From NCBI GenBank assembly GCA_030068145.1, contig JAPJBO010000803.1:1-64000 (forward strand): 64,000 bases of DNA, written 5' to 3'. The position numbers and the translations under genes were made by a program. The stretch is from Diplonema papillatum (taxonomy: Eukaryota; Euglenozoa; Diplonemea; Diplonemida; Diplonemidae). The first letter of the stretch is position 1. Each line of letters begins with the position of its first letter. A model generated the notes under the pieces. The model did no database searches. It saw nothing but the letters and a program-made list of their open reading frames with translations, and had not been told where the DNA came from. Below are positions 31,001 through 43,000 of this stretch, in pieces.

Positions 31001-34000
31001 GTTCGGGCGCGGGCGAAGCTAAGTTCTGGTGAAGGAAAGCAAAGTTCGGGCGAAGCACAGTTCGGGCGAAGCTAAGTTCTGGTGAAGGAAGCAAAGTTCG
31101 GGCGAAGCACAGTTCGGGCGAAGCTAAGTTCTGGTGAAGGAAAGCAAAGTTCGGGCGAAGCACAGTTCGGGCGAAGCTAAGTTCCAGTGAACCAAAGTTC
31201 GGGCGCAGCTGAGTTCGGGCGAAGCAAAGTTCGGGCGAAGCTAAGTTCCAACGATTCAAAGTTCGGGCGCGGGCGAAGCTAAGTTCTGGTGAAGGAAAGC
31301 AAAGTTCGGGCGAAGCAAAGTTCGGGCACAGCTGAGTTCGGGCGAAGCTAAGTTCCAGTGAACCAAAGTTCGGGCGAAGCTAAGTTCTGGTGAAGGAAAG
31401 CAAAGTTCGGGCGAAGCAAAGTTCGGGCACAGCTGAGTTCGGGCGAAGCTAAGTTCCAGTGAACCAAAGTTCGGGCGAAGCTAAGTTCCAGTGAACCAAA
31501 GTTCGGGCGAAGCTAAGTTCCAGTGAACCAAAGTTCGGGCGCAGCTGAGTTCGGGCGAAGCAAAGTTCGGGCGAAGCTAAGTTCCAACGATTCAAAGTTC
31601 GGGCGCGGGCGAAGCTAAGTTCTGGTGAAGGAAAGCAAAGTTAGGGCGAAGCAAAGTTCGGGCAAAGCAAAGTTCGGGCACAGCTGAGTTCGGGCGAAGC
31701 TAAGTTCCAGTGAACCAAAGTTCGGGCGAAGCTAAGTTCCAGTGAACCAAAGTTCGGGCGAAGCTAAGTTCCAGTGAACCAAAGTTCGGGCGCAGCTGAG
31801 TTCGGGCGAAGCAAAGTTCGGGCGAAGCTATGTTCCAACGATTCAAAGTTCGGGCGCGGGCGAAGCTAAGTTCTGGTGAAGGAAAGCAAAGTTAGGGCGA
31901 AGCAAAGTTCGGGCGAAGCAAAGTTCGGGCACAGCTGAGTTCGGGCGAAGCTAAGTTCCAGTGAACCAAAGTTCGGGCGAAGCTAAGTTCCAGTGAACCA
32001 AAGTTCGGGCGAAGCTAAGTTCCAGTGAACCAAAGTTCGGGCGAAGCTAAGTTCCAGTGAACCAAAGTTCGGGCGCAGCTGAGTTCGGGCGAAGCAAAGT
32101 TCGGGCGAAGCTATGTTCCAACGATTCAAAGTTCGGGCGCGGGCGAAGCTAAGTTCTGGTGAAGGAAAGCAAAGTTAGGGCGAAGCAAAGTTCGGGCGAA
32201 GCAAAGTTCGGGCACAGCTGAGTTCGGGCGAAGCTAAGTTCCAGTGAACCAAAGTTCGGGCGAAGCTAAGTTCCAGTGAACCAAAGTTCGGGCGAAGCTA
32301 AGTTCCAGTGAACCAAAGTTCGGGCGAAGCAAAGTTCGGGCACAGCTGAGTTCGGGCGAAGCTAAGTTCCAGTGAACCAAAGTTCGGGCGAAGCTAAGTT
32401 CCAGTGAACCAAAGTTCGGGCGAAGCTAAGTTCCAGTGAACCAAAGTTCGGGCGAAGCAAAGTTCGGGCACAGCTGAGTTCGGGCGAAGCTAAGTTCCAG
32501 TGAACCAAAGTTCGGGCGAAGCTAAGTTCCAGTGAACCAAAGTTCGGGCGAAGCAAAGTTCGGGCACAGCTGAGTTCGGGCGAAGCTAAGTTCCAGTGAA
32601 CCAAAGTTCGGGCGAAGCTAAGTTCCAGTGAACCAAAGTTCGGGCGAAGCAAAGTTCGGGCACAGCTGAGTTCGGGCGAAGCTAAGTTCCAGTGAACCAA
32701 AGTTCGGGCGAAGCTAAGTTCCAGTGAACCAAAGTTCGGGCGCAGCTGAGTTCGGGCGAAGCAAAGTTCGGGCGAAGCTATGTTCCAACGATTCAAAGTT
32801 CGGGCGCGGGCGAAGCTAAGTTCTGGTGAAGGAAAGCAAAGTTAGGGCGAAGCAAAGTTCGGGCGAAGCAAAGTTCGGGCACAGCTGAGTTCGGGCGAAG
32901 CTAAGTTCCAGTGAACCAAAGTTCGGGCGAAGCTAAGTTCCAGTGAACCAAAGTTCGGGCGAAGCTAAGTTCCAGTGAACCAAAGTTCGGGCGAAGCAAA
33001 GTTCGGGCACAGCTGAGTTCGGGCGAAGCTAAGTTCCAGTGAACCAAAGTTCGGGCGAAGCTAAGTTCCAGTGAACCAAAGTTCGGGCGAAGCTAAGTTC
33101 CAGTGAACCAAAGTTCGGGCGAAGCAAAGTTCGGGCACAGCTGAGTTCGGGCGAAGCTAAGTTCCAGTGAACCAAAGTTCGGGCGAAGCTAAGTTCCAGT
33201 GAACCAAAGTTCGGGCGAAGCAAAGTTCGGGCACAGCTGAGTTCGGGCGAAGCTAAGTTCCAGTGAACCAAAGTTCGGGCGAAGCTAAGTTCCAGTGAAC
33301 CAAAGTTCGGGCGAAGCAAAGTTCGGGCACAGCTGAGTTCGGGCGAAGCTAAGTTCCAGTGAACCAAAGTTCGGGCGAAGCTAAGTTCCAGTGAACCAAA
33401 GTTCGGGCGCGGGCGAAGCTAAGTTCTGGTGAAGCAAAGCAAAGTTAGGGCGAAGCAAAGTTCGGGTTTTGGTGATGCTGAATTCGGCGTGTGGTAGCAA
33501 GTTTAGCCTGTGTTGGCAAGTTCGGCGCCAGTACCCGGGGGGAGACTCCCCCCACTCCGTTTCCCGTGGTGACCCAAATACTGCGAGATACTGAGAAACT
33601 CCGCAAAAAACGCAAATTTCGGGCACATTAGACCCCGAAACGCAACAAACCTCGAAAACAATCGACCGGAAAAGTGTCATGGGCGGGGTCCGAACCCGGG
33701 CCTACCGGCCTGAAGGCCGACGCCGGCTCACTCTGCCACCCCTCTGCACTTTGGCAGTGGGGCAGGGGGCACACCTGGTATAGCGGTCAGGGCGCCAGAT
33801 TGATAACCTGAGGGTCGCTGGTTCGATTCCCTGGCTGGCCAACTTCTCCAGGCGTTTGGGGATGAACTCCCAGATGAAAGCTCTAGTTCACACAGTACTT
33901 GTACTGCCAGCGGAAATTGCTCCGCAGTATAGGATGGCTTCCTTACTTGATTGTAAGGTCTCCCAACCATCCCCATCAGGGGACCTCAGAGGAGTGGAGT

Positions 34001-37000
34001 TAGGTGCCCTGGTGGCCCGAACTAAAAAAAAAAGCAGTTTTTTTTTTTTCATTTTCATACGTCGGAACGTACTCTGCTCCTCCTACGTACAGGGGTTCCT
34101 TGTGCCGCCTGTTTATTCCTGTATGTACCTGGTGGTGTGTTGGTGTGTTTCGAGAGTAAGCTTCTTTCACGACGGAGACCCCCGTTTCGGCCCCTGAGCT
34201 CGTTACGCAGGGGAAAAAAAAGCTAGCTCTGCGCATCCCCAGCTCCAAAAAAACAATACACTTTTGAATGTAGAGAAAAGTGGGGTTGGCTCCAATAGAG
34301 GCTATTCACATTGCATGTTCATAGGACCTCCAGTCTCGAAAATTAGTAGTTTGGCAGCGCACTACATGAAACTTACCAAAGCAGGTGAGTTACGCTAGTG
34401 CGCACAAACAAAAGAAAGCGCCACACTAATTTTTTAACTGATTGCTCAAAACACGGGGGTACGGGCCTTCTCCCCGTGACGGATCTTGCCTGTGCTCTAG
34501 CACATGGGTGGTTCTGGCTGTGACGAGCTAGCGCCGTGTTCTGTCTGCAGACACTCAGGTTCCGCGCTGATGATGGTCCGCCTTATGTGTCCGTGGCTTA
34601 AAGGACCGAAACACAGTGCAGACGGGACACAGAAGACTGCCGACCGCAGACCCAAAACACGGGGGCTCAAATTTCGAAACAGCCTAGCAAACACGGCTGC
34701 AAAGACCACCCAGCAGACGCACTAACAAGCACCAGCTATTCCACCCAAGGAAAGAACACGAACCCGCCTTGACTGCCGACGGTAGACACAAAACACGGGT
34801 GCTTAAATTTCGAAACAGCAGAAAACACAGCTGCAAAGACCACCCAACAGACGCACTAACAAGTACCAGCTATGCCCACACGCAAGGAAAGAACACGAAC
34901 CCGCCTTGACTGCCGACCGTAGACACAAAACACGGGTGCTCAAATTTCGAAACAGCCTAGCAAACACGACTGCAAAGACCACCCAGCAGACGCACTAACA
35001 AGCACCAGCTATTCCACCCAAGGAAAGAACACGAACCCGCCTTGACTGCCGACCGTAGACACAAAACACGGGTGCTTAAATTTCGAAACAGCCGAGAAAA
35101 CACAGCTGCAAAGACCACCCAGCAGACGCACTAGCAAGCACCAGCTATTCCTCTAAATAACGCTAAAAAGCCGAAAACAGAAGCACACTCTCTCCAAAAC
35201 CCCGCAGGTCAAAGACATCGACACGATCCTCACCGTTTACAAAGGCAGGGAGGATGAGCTGATCACGTCGGTGACGGAGAAGTACCTCACGCCGCAGGCG
35301 CTGAGGGTGTCCGACATCCGACGCCAGCTCATCGAGCACTACCAGACTCACAACCCGATCAAAGTATGCTTGTCTCCTTCCTCACCCTCACCTTGACACC
35401 TCCTGCTTTTGTTTGTTTTGGCCGTATAAGGTCGCAGATCTTAAAATATTTACCATATCCGACGCCAGCTCATCGAGCACTACCAGACTCACAACCCGAT
35501 CAAAGTACGCTTGTCTCCTTCCTCGACACCTCCTGCTTTTGTTTGTTTTGGCCGTATATCCGACGCCAGCTCATCGAGCACTACCATGCTTGTCTCCTTC
35601 CTGTCCACCAAGCTACCTCGCGCGGAACCCACCTCACCTTGACACCTCCTGCTTTCGTTTGTTTTGGAAGATCGCAGATCTGAGAACATTACGGTACCCG
35701 ACGCCAGCTCATCGAGCACTACCAGACTCACAGCATCGTGCGCAATGAACCACTTCCAGCAAACTCGGAGAGAATGCGCTGGATGGGCCACACGAGCCCA
35801 GATCTTCCGTTCCACCTTGTATTGCTCACTGGAGACAAGACTACCAGCAGCGACGCGGCCTGCAACAGGCGGATCATGCGCAATGCACCACTTCCATCAA
35901 GCTCGGAGATGGGCCACGCGAGCCCAGATCTTCCGTTCCACCTTGTATTGCTCACTCGAGACAAGGCTGCCAGCAGCGACGCGGCCTGTACAGGCGCATC
36001 ATGCGCAAGCAATGCACCACTTCCAGCAAGCTCGGAGAGAATGCGCTGGATGGGCCACGCGAGCCCGGATCTTCCGTTCCACCTTGTATTGCTCACTCGA
36101 GACAAGGCTACCATCAGCGACGCGGCCTGCAACAGGCGCATCATGCGCAAGCAATGCACCACTTCCAGCAAGCTCGGAGAGAATGCGCTGGATGGGCCAC
36201 GCGAGCCCGGATCTTCCGTTCCACCTTGTATTGCTCACTCGAGACAAGGCTACCATCAGCGACGCGGCCTGCAACAGGCGCATCATGCGCAATGCACCAC
36301 TTCCAGCAAGCTCGGAGAGAATGCGCTGGATGGGCCACACGAGCCCGGATCTTCCGTTTCACCTTGTATTGCTCACTCGACACAAGACTACCAGCAGCGA
36401 CGCGGCCTGCTCTAGGCGTGGAGACAGGTGCTATCGGCGCGGTCGGTGCGGAGGCAGTTGCCGTCGGTGGTGCGGTCGATGCGGAGGGTGGTATCGGCAC
36501 GGAGGCAGGTGCTATCGGCGCGGTCGATGTGGAGGGTGCTATCGGCACGGAGGCAGGTGCGGTCGATGCAGAGGCAGGTGCTCTATGCGCGGTGACAGGT
36601 GCTATCGGCACGGAGGCAGTGCCGGGTCCGAACGTGTCTATAAGGTAGGTCGCAGCTGATGCACCTTACCTTCTGTGCTGGGGGCACCAGCGATGCCCTA
36701 AGCCATCGCCATTGTCTTTTCCGCAGACGCGTTTGCACTTTCCATCCAAGTGCAAATGGTCTTCGTTTTCTCGAAAATAAATTCTGACAAGGATTCCGGT
36801 TCCTGTGCTCCGAGTCCGGGTTGGTAAAGCTGCCAGATCACTTTTTTTCCAAGGATTGATTGAACGTGCCGCGTTCAAGCTTGCTCCGACCACTGCACCC
36901 TCTGCGGAGACTCGCTAGCCGTCGACGCTCATGACGGCAGCCCCACCCTGAAGTGCAAATCCTGCCGACGCGTCACTGCTGCTGTGTGCGCACGGATTGG

Positions 37001-40000
37001 CGCCGCTCAAGCGGCTACCTTTAGTCACTCGTTTGTTTGTAAAGATTGCTCCGTTCTTCTCCCTGACTTGTTCCCGGATTAGAACGACACATACTACTAT
37101 TGTGCAGTCTACCGTCGCAGATTGTTGCTGCATACCAAGTTCAAACTACTACGACGGAGCGGGAGCTTTCAGCAGTCAGTTGTGAGAGTGACAGGTGAGC
37201 AGCGCCACCTCCCCTAGCGAGCTCTCGGATCAAGCTGCATCTGATGCAGCTGTTGGTGTGTACGGAATTGCCTACATACACTCCAGCTGCGCGCCTTCAT
37301 TGCGAAGGTGGCTGCTGCGGCCGCCAGGGTGACAGCTGTGTCAGGTCAAGTGGCGAGATCTGGGGCCCTGTGATGGCTGAGTGCACACCTAAGCAGGGCT
37401 GCATCCTCGTGTTGTAGCCGTGTTGTGTATAAGGTTTCGTGGGGGCCTGGTCAACCACCTCATCACTGTAGGGCACAAACCTCTCGCGACCGTGATTGGA
37501 CAGTCGGGATTGCGTTGACAGCATTAAACGAGTTTGAGAGCCTTCCGGCTACCTATCTTGAAGAGGATGGGAAATCTTTTGAACTTGCGTCGTGATGAGG
37601 ATCGATGATTGCAATTATTCTCCTTGAATGAGGAATGCCTAGTAGGCGCAAGTCATCAGCTTGCACTGATTACGTCCCTGCCATTTGTACACACCGCCCG
37701 TCGTTGCTCCCGATTGGCTGTGGGATAGAGCTTGGGAGAGGGATCTTCGTTCTTGGCAACAAGTTCAGCGCTGTATGCGACAGCGTATAATGCTGGGGGC
37801 AGGTCTACACGAAGAAGAGAAAAGTAAAGCAAGACCTGCCTGCGCCTGCTGTCTCCGGCTGCTTCGGCAGTATACTACTACGTCCGCGAGCCCTATCTAG
37901 CGAATCTAGCGAAGCCCAGCGCAGCGAGTCAAGGAGACCTACTCCACAAATAACGCTAAAAGCACAAGCAAATCCGGTTTCCGAGTTCACAAACAGCTTT
38001 TGAAAGCCTGCATCCACGAACAGACGAAACGAACTGTGGCAGTGAAGGCAGAGGAGGAATGGAAAGTTCAATGTGGGCCTTGTCCAGGTGGGTAGCGTCA
38101 CCTCCCCGATGCGAGCTGATTGTCCGATGGATGCGGGCAACTGCACCTTTATACCACCGACACCCTCTGGGTGGTGCTTCCAGGTTACGCGCAATCGGGG
38201 GTTTGAAACATGATGATTAATATCAAAAGCCTGCACCCACGCGGCGTTGACTGTGGCTGGTCTTCTCTCACACTAAACTGAAACTACTATTACTTGGAAC
38301 GAGAAGCACACCCCGAAAGTGGACAGCCCGACCGAAGCGGGGTCGCGAAGACGAGCGTTCCTGAGCGGTCGTAGAGGTTGACTAATCGATAATAAAGGAA
38401 TCTTCATTTTCTTTTCACTTGCTGTAACAGTTAGTGTGGGAAAATGAAGACCTCCTTTGTTCACGCTCGCTTTCGCGGCGCGGACTTTCCGGGCCGTTCC
38501 GGCTGTTTCCGGGTCGATGACGGGGATGACGTCAGACATTCCTTTCGTTGGTCTGGCGTCGAGTTGTTCGCGGCCTGCCGCGATCGCTTCGATCTTCGCG
38601 GCTTCCCTGTCGGGGATGCGGGCTTCTTCGAGGACTCCTGCAGGGGTTGCTTCCGCCCCTCCTGGAAGGCGCGTCTTCTCGCTCGCCGGCTGGCGAGGGA
38701 GGGTCGATTGAGTGGGGATGATATTCCCGGTTGATGACGTCTTGGGCGACGGTGATGATGGTTGATGAGCGGTCAACTTCGAGTTCGGGGTTGGCGGGCT
38801 GGTGAGGTCCAGCGCCGTTCGTCGTACAGATGCCGCGTTGTTGCTTTGTTGGCCGGGCGCTTCGGCCTCCGGGACGGGGTGCGCGCCAGCTCGGCGTTGT
38901 GCTCGACGTGGAAGATCAATAAATGCGCCGGTGCGCAGGAGAACGCGTCTAACGGGACGCGTCGCCCAAATCTTGCTACGGGTTTGCAACAGCAACCATC
39001 GAAAAACAACATCAACTTTACCACTCTATTCAAAAAAAAAAAAACTCAGCGATGCTAGTCTTTGCACAGGCCTTGCATCGTCTGCGCTGTCAGCAACTTA
39101 AATGGAGCGCGTCTCTGCGCTCGCCGGCCGGCGTGCGACAGCACTGTGCACCCACAACTTTCCCACAATGTGGGCAGAATAGCCACAACATTTACCCACA
39201 AAGTATTGTGGCTATTGTGGCTAGAATCTTTTTTATTGTGGCCCCGTGGAACTGGTCCAGAAAACAGCGTTTTCTGGACACCAACACAACACAATTATAC
39301 ATACGTTTTTCGATGATGTATCGTGTTGTTCTCGTGTCCCCACCTGTGTTTGGACTATCTGGTATGTCTCTGTGTGCTTGTCAGCCTGGGGCCACCCTGA
39401 CTGGGGTACTGGCGGCATCCTCCTGGGGTGCTGTGCTTACTGTAGAAAAGTTGGTGAGGGAACTGAAGAACATTTTTTTGGGCTTTCTTGGCGAATTCAG
39501 ATCGAGAACAGAGAGGAATTAGAGTGAAGTTCGGAGCTTCACCAGAAGTAAGGGGAACAGAGCTGATACATTCGAGGTGGTAAGCACCACCCCTCACCCC
39601 TGCCAGGGCACTGGCAAGCAGCAGTCTGGCGGAGGAGAGGTACTTCACTGAGTTTATGCAAGAGATATTCATAATGAGAACAGGGGGATTTTGGATGGGT
39701 GTGATTGCCAGTAATTATGACTCAGTAAAGAGCCCGGGCAACATTGTTAGGCGGTGATACATCATTGGAAGAAGATGTCTGACTCTGGGGTGGACTGGCA
39801 TTTGTACCCTGCGGGCTGAGTGAGAACCACGGGGCAATGCAACTCTTTTGCTCTTCGGACAGCCGCATGGCAAGGCGTGTGAACATTCTTTTTTCTGTGG
39901 CTGCCTTCTTCTCAGATTCGGGTGCAAAGTGGTCGGCAGCAAGCTTCGGATAGTTAATCGCGATGATCGCCAAAGAAGATGCTTTTTGCGACTTTAAGGA

Positions 40001-43000
40001 TGCGCGGTGCTTCGTTAACTGCCGCGAGAGGACCTTGAAGTTCCGTTCTACCGCAGCCTCGGTTGTTGTGCAGTTGGCAAGTGCAATGGCAAAGGAACTC
40101 AACACGGGGAAGTCAAGGCGGCGTGTGTGGGTGCTCCAGTATTTGAGGAACGAGCCTGCGCAAGCAGGAACAACCCCGTGGTTCCAGAACGTTGTAAGTT
40201 CGGTGGTTACCTGGCTCTCGCGATCTTTGAAGGTCCCAAGGGACTTCTTCTTCCGGTCGGCATAGGGAACAACGTGCTTGAGCACTTCATCCAAAGAATT
40301 TCTGTGGTGTCGCCGGGACCAATCCCCGTGGTTTTCCTTTGGGTTCAGGGTGCTGAAAAGAGAGGTGGCAGCAGATGTGAAGTGACGCTCCTTCCTGGTC
40401 TCCCAGATTTCCGAAGCTTCCTTCGCTCGAAGGTTTCCTTTTCGCATCTTTGCAGCATGCTGGTCCAGGAAGGCGAGCACCCCAAGAAGTCCCTCCAAAG
40501 TCATTCGGTCCGATTGGACAACATCTGTGGCAATGGCAAATGGGGCACAGATGTCGATCAACTGGTTAAGGTCGGACCAGTATCGTTCCCAGTTGGTGCC
40601 GTCTCCCGACACAGTTTCGATGTGGGCACTGAGCTCTTTCTGGCGAAGCATGGCATCGTACATACTGTTCCATCTCACAGTGGTGAAGCAACGAAGTCCT
40701 TTGATCTGAGTGTTAGGAACCTGAGCTTCTGCCTGGGCTGCCTTCAGTTGTTCTGCCCCCTCCTTGTGCACGTACTTTTCGTTTTCGACAAGGAATCTTT
40801 TCTTGAACGCTGAGAAGCGGTCGATGTCGAAGATGTCCTTGAGGACAAGCTGGAGGCTGTGGGCCCCACACCGAAAGACGAGGAGCCCACGATAAGCAAG
40901 GTGCTCTCTTGTCGCATTCAGCGCATCCTCGGCAGGCATCCCGTCTGCGTCTTGCTCTGCTTCCGACTCGTCCGATTCACTTTCGTCCCCCAGCTGGTCC
41001 AGTGCGCTCTGCATCGCCGCTGCGTTGTCCGCCACAGCACCAACAACGGTGATCCCCCCTTCGGTGAGTGTATCCAGAATCTTGTCCAGGCATCCAGCGA
41101 TAGCTGCAGCAGTCATTGAACACTTCACCTCTATATCACCGTAGTGATACACTGTGTTTCCACAGGCGAGGGACACACCAAGAAATGTTCTGCGGCATTT
41201 CGTTGCCGCATCCACGAGGAGGCAGACATCTTCCCCGGCAAGTGAGGCGAAGAGCTCTGTCATGAGCTTCTCTGCAAGCAGCGCTGTCTTCTGGCTGAGT
41301 TCGCGTCTCGTCATGATGACATCTGCCTTGAGCAGAGAACGAAAGTCCGGCGACTCAATGATGTGGAACGGGAGGTGGTGCTTGGCAAACGTGAAGACAA
41401 CATGCTCATCCAGTGGCAACCCCCGCACTGTTGGCGAAACAGCAATGCGACGCTGCTTCGCGGTGCTCGCCTTCTCGTTTGCTGCTGCTTCCGCTTTTCT
41501 CTTTCTCTCTTCAGCCCTCTCCCGGATGCCTCGCTTTGCTGCCTCAATCGCCTCGTGGTTGTGGTACGTATCGTAGTGGCGTTTTGGTGTTCCCTTCTCG
41601 TTGCGCATCTTTGGCATGTGTGTGCACCCTTCCAAACGACACATGGCTAGCCCGTCTTCGAGAACCTGAAAGTAGACATGGAAGTCCCATGTCTTGCTTG
41701 ATGCACTAGTGTAACGCGGATCGTCTGGTCGTGCAAGTCCGTCTTGTGTGAGGTTCCCGAGCACTGTGCCTGCAGGAAACCCCTTTGGACCAAAGTTTGG
41801 TGCTGGATCTGCGGCAGGTGAAGGCTGGTCGGCAGGGATGTTTTCAGCAGTGATGGGTTGCTCAGCAACTTGCTGTGCCAAAGGTTCTGAAGTTGCACCA
41901 CCGCTGGCCTGTGTTGTGCCGCTGTTTGTGGCCTGGGGCGCATCAGCCTGCTGTGCACCACTGCTCGAGGGCTGAAGGAGCTTCTTCAACACCCAGCTGT
42001 TGCCACACTTCGAGCACAGGTCGAAGTCACAGGCCTTGCATCCGATACGTTGGCGCCGATTGCGGGTGCCGTTTTTGTACCCACAAACGTCGCATTCGAA
42101 GCCTCCGACATCTTTCGCCGCCCTCTTGTAGCTAACATCCAGCATCTCCATTCTTGTCTTGCAGTTAATGCAGCAGCATTGTGCGCTTGCCATTTTGCTT
42201 GGTGTTACAACCTGGTGTATGAGTGGGGTAAGGCATATCATACATAATAATCGATTATAGTCAGTGGCCCACACCTCGTTCAGGACCTGGCTCAAGCAGG
42301 ACGTGGCTCAAACACACGATACGTCATCGAAAAACGTGGGATAAACATGTCTTTGTCCTGGAAATGCTGTTTTCTGGACCATCTTCACTGCACCACAATG
42401 AAAAAGATTCTAGCCACAATAGCCACAATACTTTGTGGGTAAATGTTGTGGCTATTCTGCCCACATTGTGGGAAAGTTGTGGGTGCACAGTGCTGCGTGC
42501 GAGGACGATACTCCCCGATGACGTTGTGCTCGATGGTGTGCAGGAACGCGTCTAATGGGACGCGTCGCCCATCTCCACTAAGTTGAATCGTGCCGCGGGT
42601 TTGCAACAGCAACCATCGAAAACAAAATCAACTACATGAACTGTACCCGTGTGGTCAACAGCAAGATTAGCAGCTTTCTGGCTTCACCTTTTACTCCAAC
42701 CATACGGAGCAGGTGCACAAAGCTTCACTTCTTGTATTTTTCCAATTTTTTTTTTGTCTTTTTTGGTTCACGTTGTTAATCTTAGCGAGGCCCAATCTAT
42801 CTTCTATGTTCATAGTGTTGTAGCAGTCCATTCTGAATTTTATCAGCAGCGAAATTTGGTCTATCGCCGTCATCGCCGTCTATCGCCGTCATCGCCGCGT
42901 GCGGGTCCTTCTCCACGCATGCCCACGTTTCCGCCGTCGCGTGCTTGCGTGCCACGGTGAGGACGAGTACCGCCGTGGCCGCGCCGGGCTTCTGTCCGCC

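Larger units (their letters stand above)
25062..35207 (+). other. Intron 1 (10.1 kb), mainly satellite
   Basis: Donor GTGTGA, acceptor CCCCGCAG. The intron contains the 8.3-kb hierarchical satellite (25190-33465), two tRNA-like sequences (33670-33841), a dispersed-repeat copy (34347-34630) and a tandem repeat of about 134 bp (34637-35150). I see no other coding exon in it. Confidence 0.6.

Noticed and set aside
25077-33680. Minus-strand proteins rich in NLASPELCFART repeats
   Set aside because: They follow from satellite word length without stops; starts and ends vary with repeat variants, and no fold or conserved start is seen.
35664-36659. 331-aa frame over the 140-bp tandem repeat
   Set aside because: Several frames are open over the same repeat, and none has a domain or a plausible start.
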